Source: Thermoplasmatota archaeon (lineage in GTDB: Archaea; Thermoplasmatota; Thermoplasmata; Thermoplasmatales; Thermoplasmataceae). From it: 47,835 bases of DNA. The position numbers were made by a program, and so were the translations under genes. Of this stretch, positions 31,350-39,921 are shown piece by piece (position 1 is the stretch's first letter; every line of letters starts with the position of its first letter). Under the pieces are notes generated by a model. That model did no database searches. It was not told where the DNA came from and saw nothing but the letters and a program-made list of their open reading frames with translations. The stretch lies in the NCBI GenBank assembly GCA_023484105.1, contig JAMDBD010000020.1, forward strand, positions 1-47,835. The letters run 5' to 3'.

Positions 31350-31625
31350 ATGAAGCATGCCATCATGACGGACCTTGCCGGAATTTCCCCTCTTATCGAA
31401 AAGGTAAGGGAAATAAACGGGCTTAAGGAAAGGACGCCATTCCACTTTTACCATTCTGGAGTTGGTGTGCTTCATTTTCACACAGATTCCGGAGAGCTTT
31501 ATGCCGACGTTGTCGACACTAGAATATGCATGGGGGACATCAGTAACCCGAATGCAAAGGCAATGGACCTGGTTTTCAACACCCTCATCCAGAAGATCTC
31601 CGATATGAAAAGAAAAAAACCATAG
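31350..31625 (+). CDS. Hypothetical protein, 91 residues
   Basis: The small protein starts MKHAIMTDLAGISPL and contains the striking stretch PFHFYHSGVGVLHFHTD followed by GELYADVVDTRICMGD, then a C-terminal helix with a basic end (ISDMKRKKP). Several His and one Cys could bind metal, but no family is recognised. ATG 31350 is preferred over ATG 31242, because TATA-like ttatatt lies about 25 bases before it and the upstream residues look non-coding. Confidence 0.6.
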   Translation: MKHAIMTDLAGISPLIEKVREINGLKERTPFHFYHSGVGVLHFHTDSGELYADVVDTRICMGDISNPNAKAMDLVFNTLIQKISDMKRKKP

Positions 31626-31704
31626 CGTTTCACCTGCCATTCTGAAGCGAAGAATACTGATAATTCGTTAATCACACGCATCGTGGCAGTGGGAGCATGT
31701 TTCC

Positions 31705-31723
31705 ATATTACTGATGGTAATAT
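31705..31723. promoter_or_regulatory. Inverted repeat upstream of the mtn operon
   Basis: The arms atattac and gtaatat form a perfect 7-bp inverted repeat with a 5-base spacer. It ends about 8 bases before a TATA-like cttaaaatta (31731-31740) in front of mtnB, a position suited to an activator or repressor of methionine-salvage genes. Confidence 0.5.
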
Positions 31724-31779
31724 ATCTGCACTTAAAATTAATAGGGATTAATATCATCTAAAAACTGAGGAAAAAGGAA

Positions 31780-32439
31780 TTGCAAAACCTGGAGATCATC
31801 GTTGAGGGGCAGAGGGAGGCATTCAGGGAGATCAGCCGGAGGCTCATAAAGATAGGATCAGAGTTCCATTCCAGAGGCTGGCTTCTTGGTACAAGCGGAA
31901 ACCTGAGCGCGGTCGTCTCGCGCAGCCCTCTTTTGATTGCCATAACTGCGAGCGGCATTGACAAGGGCAACCTGACTGAGGATGGAATACTAGCGATTGA
32001 AGGAAGTGGTAATATCATATCAGGAACAGGAAAGCCGTCTAGCGAAACACCACTTCATATCGCGGCGATAATGGCAAGAGGAGCTGGTTCTGTTATTCAC
32101 ACTCATTCTGTCTGGGGCACTATAATATCAACCCGTTTTGAAAAGGCAGGAGGATTCAGGATTGAAGGGTATGAGATGCTGAAGGGGCTGGATAACGTCA
32201 GTTCTCATGACCATACCGAGTGGATTCCAGTGCTTCCTAACTCTCAGAATATGCCTGCCCTTTCTGTTCACATTGAGAAACTTCTTGCAGAAAGAGAGGA
32301 TCTGCACTGTTTCATGCTTGCGGGCCATGGCCTGTATGTCTGGGGGAATACGCTGGATGATGCAAAAAGGCATGCAGAGGCCATTGAATTCCTTCTGGAG
32401 GTCTATGGAAGGACTCTGATGGCAGGTGGCCAGTTCTGA
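31780..32439 (+). CDS. mtnB: Methylthioribulose-1-phosphate dehydratase
   Basis: The 219-residue class II aldolase-fold enzyme dehydrates methylthioribulose-1-phosphate in the methionine salvage pathway. It shows FHSRGWLLGTSGNLSA (phosphate-binding GTSGN at 37-41), the zinc-binding H107 and H109 in VIHTHSVWG, and a later His in MLAGHGLYVWG. MtnB, not fuculose aldolase, is favoured by the mtnD and mtnC genes downstream. The start is TTG 31780, placed after an AG-rich aggaaaaagga. No ATG near the conserved N-terminus exists. Confidence 0.92.
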   Translation: MQNLEIIVEGQREAFREISRRLIKIGSEFHSRGWLLGTSGNLSAVVSRSPLLIAITASGIDKGNLTEDGILAIEGSGNIISGTGKPSSETPLHIAAIMARGAGSVIHTHSVWGTIISTRFEKAGGFRIEGYEMLKGLDNVSSHDHTEWIPVLPNSQNMPALSVHIEKLLAEREDLHCFMLAGHGLYVWGNTLDDAKRHAEAIEFLLEVYGRTLMAGGQF

Positions 32440-32461
32440 ATGCTGTGACGGGTGAAACGAT

Positions 32462-33028
32462 ATGGCTATTGTGACAATTCCTGAGAAAGGCATAAGGATA
32501 GAGGCATACGAAGAAGCCAGGGAGTTTCTGGCGAGCTATGGCATAGTGTACGCTACATGGGGAAAGGACAGGGTGGATGGTGATTCGGCGACCCCTGATG
32601 AGATTCTCTCAGCATATGCAGGGGAAATTGAGGAATTGAAGAGAGATGGAGGGTACACAACTGCAGACGTAATAGACATGAGGCCAGACACTCCTGGAAT
32701 TGAATCTATGCTTGAGAAATTCAGAAAGGAACATACGCACAGTGAGGATGAGGTGCGCTACACCGTGAAGGGGAGGGGCATATTCCACGTTCATTCCAAT
32801 GGCGGTGATGTCATCTCAATAGAGGTTCATGAAGGTGATCTGATATCCATACCAAGGGGTACGAGGCACTGGTTCAACCTCTGCGGTGAGAAAAGGATCA
32901 GGGCAATAAGGCTCTTCCAGGACAGGAGTGGATGGACACCGCATTATACAGACAGTGGCATTGACTCCCTGCATCAGCCTGTGTGCCTTGGCCCGTATTA
33001 TTTCCAGGTTTCCGAAACACGTAGATGA
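32462..33028 (+). CDS. mtnD: Acireductone dioxygenase
   Basis: The 188-residue cupin enzyme oxidises 1,2-dihydroxy-3-keto-5-methylthiopentene to the ketoacid precursor of methionine plus formate (Fe form) or to an off-pathway product with CO (Ni form). The metal ligands H91, H93 and E97 (HTHSEDE) and H136 (TRHWFN) are intact, and GRGIFHVHS and GDLISIPRG are typical ARD cupin segments. It lies 22 bases after mtnB and overlaps mtnC by 4 bases (ATGA). Confidence 0.93.
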   Translation: MAIVTIPEKGIRIEAYEEAREFLASYGIVYATWGKDRVDGDSATPDEILSAYAGEIEELKRDGGYTTADVIDMRPDTPGIESMLEKFRKEHTHSEDEVRYTVKGRGIFHVHSNGGDVISIEVHEGDLISIPRGTRHWFNLCGEKRIRAIRLFQDRSGWTPHYTDSGIDSLHQPVCLGPYYFQVSETRR

Positions 33029-33771
33029 CAATGGGCCTCAGAGAGATGAAGATTGACTGCATAATACTTGATGTTGAGGGTACAACAACGCCGGTAGATT
33101 TTGTAAAGTCAACCCTTTTCAGTTATGCTGACCGGAAGATCCAGGCCTTCCTGGAAAATCACCAGGATTCTGCTGATTTGCGGGATCTGGAGGCAGATAT
33201 TCTTGGTACAGGGGTTCTTCCGGAAAATTACAGAAGGGCCATTGGCAGGGGTGATGGAAAGGAGAGATTGCAGGCGCTTTCTGATGCATTCAGGTATCTG
33301 ATTGCGGTTGACAGCAAGGCGCAGGTGCTCAAGGAAATAGAGGGAAGGATCTGGCATGATGGATACTCTTCCGGTGAACTAAGAGGACAGGTGTACTCAG
33401 ACGTGCCCGCAGCACTCCGCATATGGAAGAATGCCGGAATATCTGTGTACATATATTCATCAGGCAGTGTATTATCCCAGAGGCTTCTTTTCAGCACCGT
33501 GCCGGAGGGTGATCTGACCGCCTATATAGATGGCTATTTTGACACTGCGGTTGGAGGCAAAAAGGATCCGGCCAGTTACAGAAAGATATCTACGACTATA
33601 TCAGTAGCACCGGAACACATTCTTTTCATATCGGATTCTGAGGAGGAAGTTGAAGCCGCGGTGGAGGCAGGAATGAGGGGAATCCTGATAATAAGGGATG
33701 GAAAAATGCCTGGTGGAGGAAAATCAATCACCGTTGTGAGGGACCTTCTAGACCCATACCTCAGCCAGTGA
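33025..33771 (+). CDS. mtnC: Enolase-phosphatase E1
   Basis: The 248-residue HAD-family enzyme enolises and dephosphorylates 2,3-diketo-5-methylthiopentyl-1-phosphate to the acireductone used by MtnD. Motif I is D16-V-E18-G-T (IILDVEGTTTPVDFV), motif II YIYSSGSVLSQRLLF, motif III GGKKDPASYRKI and motif IV ILFISDSEEEVEAA. The eukaryote/bacterial-type E1 layout is complete. It is coupled to mtnD by overlap, so mtnB, mtnD and mtnC are expressed together. Upstream enzymes of the pathway (nucleosidase or phosphorylase, isomerase) are not in the window. Confidence 0.93.
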   Translation: MTMGLREMKIDCIILDVEGTTTPVDFVKSTLFSYADRKIQAFLENHQDSADLRDLEADILGTGVLPENYRRAIGRGDGKERLQALSDAFRYLIAVDSKAQVLKEIEGRIWHDGYSSGELRGQVYSDVPAALRIWKNAGISVYIYSSGSVLSQRLLFSTVPEGDLTAYIDGYFDTAVGGKKDPASYRKISTTISVAPEHILFISDSEEEVEAAVEAGMRGILIIRDGKMPGGGKSITVVRDLLDPYLSQ

Positions 33772-33857
33772 ACTTGAGGTCATGCTGATCAGGTAAATGG
33801 CCAAGATCCATAGCAGGAGAAATGATGAATTGAACGAAGAGAGATGCAGGGCAGTTC

Positions 33858-34247
33858 CTAAGCAATAAGTCCGGCATTCCTGATCACGGATTCGAGGATG
33901 GAATCTACCCTGATGGCAAGTTCTTCCAGCCCCTTATATCCTGCGAACATCTCTGCAGCACTCTGAACTGAAACGTGGGTTTTGCCCTGATACTGGTAGA
34001 TATATATCCTCAGAGGAGGTACTATGCCTGCCCTGATGTCGCTGCTGAAGACTTCAGAGGCCAGTTTCGGGTTGAAAACCTCAAGGATCCTGTTTCCTTC
34101 TATGTGAACCCCAATTCTTTTGAGGTTCTCCTGCGCATTAATTTCAGAAACCACCTTGAGCCCGTTATCCTCTATGGATCTTTTGAGCTGAGCTACAGTC
34201 TCCTCAAAGCCAAGTTCTGAAGTTATCTCTTTTGCATTCATTTCCAT
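33858..34247 (-). CDS. DUF302-domain protein in mercury operon
   Basis: The 129-residue protein fits DUF302: SELGFEETVAQLKRSIEDNGLKVVSEINAQENLKRIGVHIEG, a Phe/Asn-Pro turn (LEVFNPKLASEVFSS), and PPLRIYIYQYQGKTHVSVQSAAEMF. The family has no settled function, though members are often near sulfur, copper or other metal genes. No Cys is present. The ATG overlaps the merA stop (TGATG), so the protein is made with mercuric reductase. Confidence 0.85.
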   Translation of the reverse strand: MEMNAKEITSELGFEETVAQLKRSIEDNGLKVVSEINAQENLKRIGVHIEGNRILEVFNPKLASEVFSSDIRAGIVPPLRIYIYQYQGKTHVSVQSAAEMFAGYKGLEELAIRVDSILESVIRNAGLIA

Positions 34248-35695
34248 CACTCAACACAGCAGGCCATCTTCGACAGATCCCTTATGAATGACTGTGCTGC
34301 GAGCTTTACACCTTCAGAGAGCGAAGGGAATATGTGGCTTGTTGCAATGATATCATCCACGGTATAACCGTTTCTGACTGCATATGCCCCTTCCGTTATG
34401 ATGTCGGTTGCATTCGGCGCCAGTATGTGCATTCCGACAATCCTGCCATCCGCCGGGTTCACAGTGATCTTTATTATGCCCTCAGTTTCCCCCATAATGC
34501 TGGCTTTGGTCAGGTTCTCAAGGCTGAAAACCCTGCAGGAACATGCACCGTTCTTCCTGGAATACTCATTCTCCGTCATCCCGACTCCTGCAACCTGGGG
34601 GCTTGTGAACACTGCCCATGTTGCAGACTCATAATCCACAACCATATCCTCGCCGAAGAGATTGCTGGCAGCCACAGCACCTTCCCTAGCCGCAAGGGTT
34701 TCAAGAAACATTTTCTTTGAGACGCAGTCGCCGGCAGCAAATATATTGTCTGCGGTGGTCCTCATCCTGTCTGAAACGGTTATAAGGCCATGGGGATCAG
34801 TTTTCACTCCTGCAGCATCAAGGTTCAGGCGATCTGTATTTGGAGCCCTTCCAGTCGCTGCAATAACTTCAGAAACCTCCAGATTCTCGCTGCCCTTGCG
34901 CGTTATGACAGTAAGGGTCTTCCCATCTCTGGACTTCCTGACATTGCTGACCCTTGCACCCAGGACAAATTTCATACCCTCACTTTCCAGCCTTTTTTTC
35001 AGCGCAGCACCAATCTCCGGCTCGGTTTGCGGCAAAAGCGAACCCAGGGCCTCTATCACCGTAACGTCTGATCCAAGATGCAGCAGCGCCTGTCCCATTT
35101 CAAGACCTACAGCACCGCCGCCTATAATGGCAACTGATTCTGGTAAGTCATTCAGGTTCCATATGGTGTCACTTGTTATGAAACCTGACTCGGTGAGGCC
35201 ATTTATGTTTGGTACAACCGGTCTGGACCCTGTTGCAATCAGTATGTTTGATCCTGAAATCCTTGCGGTTTCATTTCCGGATGGATTTTCAACGATCACA
35301 GTGTGTGGATCAGAAAACCTGCCCAGCCCTTCATAAACTGTCACGTTGCCATAGCTCTGGATAACCTTTGCATACTTCAAATCCCTCGCATGATCCACGT
35401 AGGATCTGAGCCCATTCATGATTTCGGAAAAATCATGCTTCACCTCAGTGGAATGTATTCCGGCGATTCTTGGATGGGAGGGATTGAAGACAGCATGGGA
35501 AGCTTCAAGCAGGTATTTCGAAGGGACGCATCCGACGTTGACACATGTGCCTCCAAGCGGGCCGGTACCAACCATGGCGATCCTCATCTCCCCGTGGCTG
35601 ATCTCAGATGCCTTTATAGCAGCAGAAAATGCAGCAGCCCCCCTGCCAATTATGACAAGGTCATAAGACGAATTGCCGTTAGTGCTTTCCGTCAA
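34247..35695 (-). CDS. merA: Mercuric reductase
   Basis: The 482-residue flavin disulfide reductase reduces Hg(II) to volatile Hg(0) with NADPH. The FAD-binding IIGRGAAAFSAA lies at 15-26, the redox pair C51-x4-C56 is in GGTCVNVGCVPSK, the NAD(P) motif is AIIGGGAVGLEMGQ, and FAD is also bound at NIFAAGDC. The C-terminal C479-C480 pair (KMACCVE) is the mercury-delivering motif that separates MerA from dihydrolipoyl dehydrogenase. The N-terminal HMA domain found in many MerA proteins is absent and is encoded separately just upstream. The TTG start at 35695 follows aggtgat, a strong ribosome-binding site overlapping the stop of the HMA gene. Confidence 0.93.
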   Translation of the reverse strand: MTESTNGNSSYDLVIIGRGAAAFSAAIKASEISHGEMRIAMVGTGPLGGTCVNVGCVPSKYLLEASHAVFNPSHPRIAGIHSTEVKHDFSEIMNGLRSYVDHARDLKYAKVIQSYGNVTVYEGLGRFSDPHTVIVENPSGNETARISGSNILIATGSRPVVPNINGLTESGFITSDTIWNLNDLPESVAIIGGGAVGLEMGQALLHLGSDVTVIEALGSLLPQTEPEIGAALKKRLESEGMKFVLGARVSNVRKSRDGKTLTVITRKGSENLEVSEVIAATGRAPNTDRLNLDAAGVKTDPHGLITVSDRMRTTADNIFAAGDCVSKKMFLETLAAREGAVAASNLFGEDMVVDYESATWAVFTSPQVAGVGMTENEYSRKNGACSCRVFSLENLTKASIMGETEGIIKITVNPADGRIVGMHILAPNATDIITEGAYAVRNGYTVDDIIATSHIFPSLSEGVKLAAQSFIRDLSKMACCVE

Positions 35696-35699
35696 TTTA

Positions 35700-35933
35700 T
35701 CACCTGTCCACCAGGGTTGCCCTGTAGTGTGATGATCCTCTGAACACCGGATTTTTCAGCAAATCTTCAGGCCTGGTGGCTGACGGTTCCAGTTCAACAT
35801 CTGCACTTCCGTCCTTCAGCGAGACCTTCACATCAACGACACCATTCTGTTCCTTCAGTTTTCGGGCAACCGTAATGGCACAGTCTTCGCAGGTCATTCC
35901 GTATACCCTCAGTTTCACTCTCTTTGTTTCCAT
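35700..35933 (-). CDS. Heavy-metal-associated (HMA) protein, mercury-binding
   Basis: The 77-residue ferredoxin-fold HMA protein has the metal site GMTCEDC (C15-x2-C18) and the usual beta-alpha-beta arrangement (VVDVKVSLKDGSADVEL). It is cytoplasmic, with no signal peptide, unlike periplasmic MerP of bacteria. Immediately upstream of merA, it probably supplies Hg(II) to MerA in place of a fused N-terminal domain. A TATA-like element read on the minus strand (35951-35960) lies 18-27 bases before ATG 35933, supporting a leaderless start. Confidence 0.88.
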   Translation of the reverse strand: METKRVKLRVYGMTCEDCAITVARKLKEQNGVVDVKVSLKDGSADVELEPSATRPEDLLKNPVFRGSSHYRATLVDR

Positions 35934-35968
35934 GGATATGAATTGCCTTGAAATATAAAGATGAAAAC

Positions 35969-35984
35969 GTAAACTATTATTTAC
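35969..35984. promoter_or_regulatory. Inverted repeat in the mer divergent promoter
   Basis: The arms gtaaa and tttac flank ctatta as a perfect 5-bp inverted repeat. It covers the TATA-like tattattta (35975-35983) of the HxlR-type regulator gene and ends 9 bases from the TATA element of the HMA-merA-DUF302 operon. This is the best candidate for the regulator's binding site. Confidence 0.55.
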
Positions 35985-36004
35985 TGCGGGAACTATTCAA
36001 AATA

Positions 36005-36376
36005 ATGGACTGGAATTTGCCGGATTCTCGCATTGAGAACAGGGAGAAGGCGTGCATGTTTGAATATGGTGAAACCGTCATATGCGTTGATCCTGCACTA
36101 CCTCTTCTGAGAATTCTGGGAAAGAAATACACCATCATGATCATCGGCATACTGGGTAACCGCGTTGCAAAGAAAAACTTCAACGAGATCCTGAGGGACA
36201 TACCATTCTCAAGTGCAACAATCATCTCCAGGAGGCTCAAGGAACTGATAAGCCTGGGGATCGTGGAAAAATTCACCGGGGAGGACAGGATTCTGTTGTA
36301 CAGGCTGACAGATCTTGGCAGCAGGGTGAGGGAATCCCTCCAGCCGCTTCTTATGAACCTTCAGTCCATTAAATGA
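36005..36376 (+). CDS. HxlR-family regulator of the mercury operon
   Basis: The 123-residue winged-helix protein matches HxlR: DPALPLLRILGKKYTIMIIGILG, NFNEILRDIPFSSATIISRRLKELISLGIVEK and DRILLYRLTDLGSRV. C17 and C27 lie N-terminal to the DNA-binding domain (KACMFE and TVICVDP). In HxlR proteins a Cys near this place often senses thiol or electrophile stress, and here the pair could bind Hg(II). ATG 36005 is chosen over 35948 because TATA-like tattattta lies 22-30 bases upstream. It is divergent from the HMA-merA-DUF302 operon with 71 bases between starts, which strongly suggests it controls that operon. Confidence 0.8.
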   Translation: MDWNLPDSRIENREKACMFEYGETVICVDPALPLLRILGKKYTIMIIGILGNRVAKKNFNEILRDIPFSSATIISRRLKELISLGIVEKFTGEDRILLYRLTDLGSRVRESLQPLLMNLQSIK

Positions 36377-36471
36377 AAATGTTCAGATAATTCCAGCATT
36401 ATATGAAATGCTGTATCCATTCCCTCAGGGTAATGACACCGATATTGCTGAAACGGATCAGAGATGCGGAA

Positions 36472-38382
36472 TCATGCATTTCCCGGGCTATCCATGGAAT
36501 AATCTCTCTCCATGAAGAAGTGCAGTGCATCCTTTGCAGGATCACTGGAGGATCGAAGGCCAGGAAAGTACTTCCTGTGGGCTGAAATTCTGCTGTCGAG
36601 AATTATGGAGACCCCGTAGTCAGACTCACTTCGTATCAGCCTGCCTATCTCCTGCCTGATCCTGACTATTGCCGGGAATGTAACGGACATCTCCCATCCA
36701 CTACCGTACATCTTCTCGTAAAACTGGAACATGGCCTTCTGCCTGACGTCAGGCCTTGGGTATGGTATTCCGGCAACTATCACCATCTGGAGCTGTCTGC
36801 CTGGAAAATCCAGACCTTCGGATATTCTGCCTCCTGAGACGGCCATAAGAGGCATCTCTCCATTCCTGAAGTCAGATATGACCTCAGATATTTCCTCCTG
36901 ATTCATGGATTTCAGCTCCGCAAGGAAGGGGAATACAAATCCGCCAGAAATCACCTTTTCCATCACAGCGTGCGAGGGGAAAAAGACTATGCACTTCCTC
37001 TTCACAGTGGCAATTATGTGCTCTATCATGGATCTCATTCTCTCAATCTCAGAACTGTCAAATCTGTCATATTTGGTGGTGATCTCCGTGCTGTAAAGCA
37101 TCAGGTGGTTCCTCTCCGGAAATACAGGCCCAATGATCCTGTATCTGGATTCAGTGAAACCTGTTATTTTCATGTATGAGTCCACTGGACTCAGGGTGCC
37201 TGAAATATGAACGGTCTTGGAAAGCCTCAGGGGGTCGAGAACCCTTGATGGATCCAGGCACGAAACGGAAAGTGTCCCGCCATTATCCGATGATATGGTT
37301 GATATATAGAGATCCTCATCGAGCTCATCCATTGCCAGTATCTTCTGGGTGATCGCGAGTATGTGGGATCTTGGAATACGACCTTCCTTCTCCATAGTGC
37401 TAGCAACGTTTTCGCCGTGTATGTCAAGATTGACAAGCATCTCATGAATCTTTGCAGAAGACTGCTTTGAAACGATCATGAGGTTCTCCATGAATGCGGT
37501 GTGCTTTATCCTGGATTCATCATTATCTCCCAGGAAATCCCTGGCAAGCACCTGTATGGAATCACGCATGTACTCAACCGCATCCGAGGCATGGATACCG
37601 TGGATCAGCTCAGGATCCCCGTATCTTCCTATCTCAGACTCTGCAGCATCCAGAGATCTCACCGATATCTGAAAGGAGGCAATGTTTCTTGCCAGGTCCG
37701 GAAGGTTATGCGCCTCATCAAGAATCACCACAAGGTCGCTGCGATCAACACCCCACTGGTCAAGAAATCTCTCTGCAATGTTATAGTTCAGGAAGAATGC
37801 GTATGGTGCAACAACCAGATCCGCACTCTTCAGCGATGCCTTGACCGACTCATATGGGCATATGGTGTTTTCCCTTCCGAATAGAAGAAGTTCCTCTGCC
37901 GTCATGAAGCCGCCAAGGATCCTGTCTGAGGTCTCCCTGGACGAGATCCTGCTGTTAAAGAATCTGCAGGCTGAAGGATTACCCTCTCTTACCATCTTTT
38001 TCCTGCTGTTGCAGAATCTGGAGAGGGACTCCGAGGAAAACTCCGTCTCCTGTGAAATCTCCCTGTAGAGAAGGCACATGTTCTGCCTTCCCTGAAGCGG
38101 AGCTGCCCTTATTCCTGATCCCCTCAGAAATAATCCAAGATCTCTGAACACAGCCTGCTGCTGGGAGTTTGTCCTTGTAAGATAGAGTATTTTCCTCCCC
38201 TCTTCCGATGCATATCTGTATGCCGAAGTAAGTGCTATCAGTGTCTTACCTGAACCTGTCGGTGACTCCAGTATCACACTGTCAGCCCTTCTCAAGCCAT
38301 CAACTATGAAATCAACCGCGACTTTCTGATGCGGTCTGAGCTTCAGACCATTCAAAACAGACTCTGCATTCTGCATCGCCAT
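36472..38382 (-). CDS. xpd: XPD/Rad3-type iron-sulfur DNA helicase
   Basis: The 636-residue SF2 5'-3' helicase has Walker A ESPTGSGKT (residues 39-47), four iron-sulfur cysteines C103, C124, C139 and C175 (NMCLLY, SRFCNS, SACRFF, TICPYE), a DEAH box at 222-225, and motif V/VI region GGRISEGLDFPGRQ and RQEIGRLIRSESD. The Thermoplasma acidophilum homologue has a crystal structure. It acts in DNA repair. It lies 2 bases downstream of the ACT-domain gene in an operon with radA and gap. Confidence 0.95.
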   Translation of the reverse strand: MAMQNAESVLNGLKLRPHQKVAVDFIVDGLRRADSVILESPTGSGKTLIALTSAYRYASEEGRKILYLTRTNSQQQAVFRDLGLFLRGSGIRAAPLQGRQNMCLLYREISQETEFSSESLSRFCNSRKKMVREGNPSACRFFNSRISSRETSDRILGGFMTAEELLLFGRENTICPYESVKASLKSADLVVAPYAFFLNYNIAERFLDQWGVDRSDLVVILDEAHNLPDLARNIASFQISVRSLDAAESEIGRYGDPELIHGIHASDAVEYMRDSIQVLARDFLGDNDESRIKHTAFMENLMIVSKQSSAKIHEMLVNLDIHGENVASTMEKEGRIPRSHILAITQKILAMDELDEDLYISTISSDNGGTLSVSCLDPSRVLDPLRLSKTVHISGTLSPVDSYMKITGFTESRYRIIGPVFPERNHLMLYSTEITTKYDRFDSSEIERMRSMIEHIIATVKRKCIVFFPSHAVMEKVISGGFVFPFLAELKSMNQEEISEVISDFRNGEMPLMAVSGGRISEGLDFPGRQLQMVIVAGIPYPRPDVRQKAMFQFYEKMYGSGWEMSVTFPAIVRIRQEIGRLIRSESDYGVSIILDSRISAHRKYFPGLRSSSDPAKDALHFFMERDYSMDSPGNA

Positions 38383-38384
38383 AG

Positions 38385-38924
38385 CTAAAGTATCACCACT
38401 GCCCTGACACCCGCGACATTCCTGATGGATGGTATCAGGGCCGGATCCACCGGCCTGTCCGTAACAATCTTTGCCCTCGGTTCGCGAACTATCTCCGGAT
38501 CGTCCACTATGACCTGCCTCACGTTCAGGCCACTGCTTGCGATCACGTCAAGAACACCGGCTATTATGCCGGGGGTTGACGCCTCAACCGGTATTATCTC
38601 TATCACGCCGAAGCCGAATTTTGCCCCTATACCACTCAGATCCGGTATCGGTTTTATGCCTGAGAATATCTCTGAAAGCAATGGATCGTTCACAATTATT
38701 CCAGCAACCTCTGCCACAACCCTTCTGTCAATTTCTGTGCCTCTGGATATTGCATTCGATTTGATCTCTATGCTTCCTGAATAGAAGCGGATCTCATCAT
38801 ATTCCTTACGCACAGAAATGCCAAGGGATATCAGCGTTTTTATGGTTTCGAGCTTGGACGGGCTCTTCTGAAACTTCTCCTCAATCTGCTTCCAGAAATT
38901 TATTCGCTTCTCAGGCACTGACAT
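38385..38924 (-). CDS. ACT-domain regulator protein (COG2150-like)
   Basis: The 179-residue protein has an N-terminal helical/winged-helix-like part ([31 protein letters not shown]) and a C-terminal ACT domain ([43 protein letters not shown], then [10 protein letters not shown]-like beta strands). It corresponds to the archaeal family of predicted regulators of amino-acid metabolism. It overlaps the 3' end of radA by 14 bases and is followed by xpd 2 bases later. The link to DNA repair genes is positional only. Confidence 0.8.
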   Translation of the reverse strand: MSVPEKRINFWKQIEEKFQKSPSKLETIKTLISLGISVRKEYDEIRFYSGSIEIKSNAISRGTEIDRRVVAEVAGIIVNDPLLSEIFSGIKPIPDLSGIGAKFGFGVIEIIPVEASTPGIIAGVLDVIASSGLNVRQVIVDDPEIVREPRAKIVTDRPVDPALIPSIRNVAGVRAVVIL

Positions 38925-39870
38925 CGCTTATTCCGTCTTCTCCAACCTGTATGACCACCTCACCCTCAGGCAGATAGGGTGAGTCAACCAGACGTGCAAT
39001 CCTCTTTCCGGCCTTGCTCTTCCTCAGGTATATTCTGAAAGTGGCTGTGTGTCCAACAATGTTCCCGCCTATCGGTGAAGTTGGATCTCCGAAGAAGACA
39101 TCCGGCCTGGCAGAAACCTGATTTGTCACTGCTACAACAGCATTGTATATGGTGCCAAACTTCAGCAGATCATGCATGTGCCTGTTGAGCAGTTGCTGTC
39201 TCTCTGCAAGCGATCCCCTTCCCATGTATTCCGACCTGAAATGCGAAGTAAGTGAATCCACAATGAGAACCCTTATGGGAAATTCCTTCGTCATCTCGGC
39301 TGCTTTTTCTCCAAGCAGTATCTGGTGATGCGAGTTGTATGCCCTTGCAACATGTATGGATCGGAGCACCTCCTCAGGGTCAAGTCCTTTGGCTTTTGCC
39401 ATCTGTATTATTCTTTCCGGCCTGAATGTGTTCTCAGTGTCAATGAGAAGGACGTGGCATGAGAATCCGCCTCTTTCAGCAGGCATTGTGGCATTTACAG
39501 CCAGCTGGTGCATTATCTGGGTCTTTCCCGAACCAAACTCTCCATAGAATTCAGTTATGGACTGAGTTTCAACCCCTCCCCCGAGAAGATCGTCCAGTGC
39601 TTTGCTGCCCGTTGTAAGCTTGCTTATTTCACGCCTGCGCTCGAGTATCTCCTCGCCGGTTTCGAAGTTGCCAACGTCTGCCATTCTTCTGGCGGCAACA
39701 ATGATCTTTGATGCCTGGCCCTCTGCGATCCCGCTTACCTCTGCCAGATCCTTTGGCGAGGCGACTGCCAGTGTCATTAGGTCATCATAACCTGCCTCCC
39801 TGAGCTTTTCAGCGGTTGCCTCTCCAACGCCAGGCAGATCCTCTATTGCAATCTTCTTCCTCTCTTCCAT
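38911..39870 (-). CDS. radA: RadA recombinase
   Basis: The 319-residue RecA/Rad51-family recombinase has an N-terminal HhH domain ([23 protein letters not shown]), Walker [10 protein letters not shown], Walker [13 protein letters not shown], and [27 protein letters not shown] typical of archaeal RadA with its L2 loop. It forms filaments on single-stranded DNA for homologous recombination. ATG 39870 is used because it follows a gagg ribosome-binding sequence and gives the usual length. A TTG at 39921, directly after the gap stop, would add 17 Lys/Glu-rich residues. Confidence 0.95.
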   Translation of the reverse strand: MEERKKIAIEDLPGVGEATAEKLREAGYDDLMTLAVASPKDLAEVSGIAEGQASKIIVAARRMADVGNFETGEEILERRREISKLTTGSKALDDLLGGGVETQSITEFYGEFGSGKTQIMHQLAVNATMPAERGGFSCHVLLIDTENTFRPERIIQMAKAKGLDPEEVLRSIHVARAYNSHHQILLGEKAAEMTKEFPIRVLIVDSLTSHFRSEYMGRGSLAERQQLLNRHMHDLLKFGTIYNAVVAVTNQVSARPDVFFGDPTSPIGGNIVGHTATFRIYLRKSKAGKRIARLVDSPYLPEGEVVIQVGEDGISDVSA

Positions 39871-39921
39871 CTTATCCTCATTCTTCTCTTCGCTTTTCCC
39901 CTCTTTCTTTCTTTCAACCAA

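Noticed and set aside
34247-35695. Dihydrolipoyl dehydrogenase as the identity of the flavoprotein
   Set aside because: The C-terminal Cys-Cys pair and the adjacent HMA gene identify mercuric reductase. Dihydrolipoyl dehydrogenases end in a conserved His-containing dimer segment without the Cys pair.
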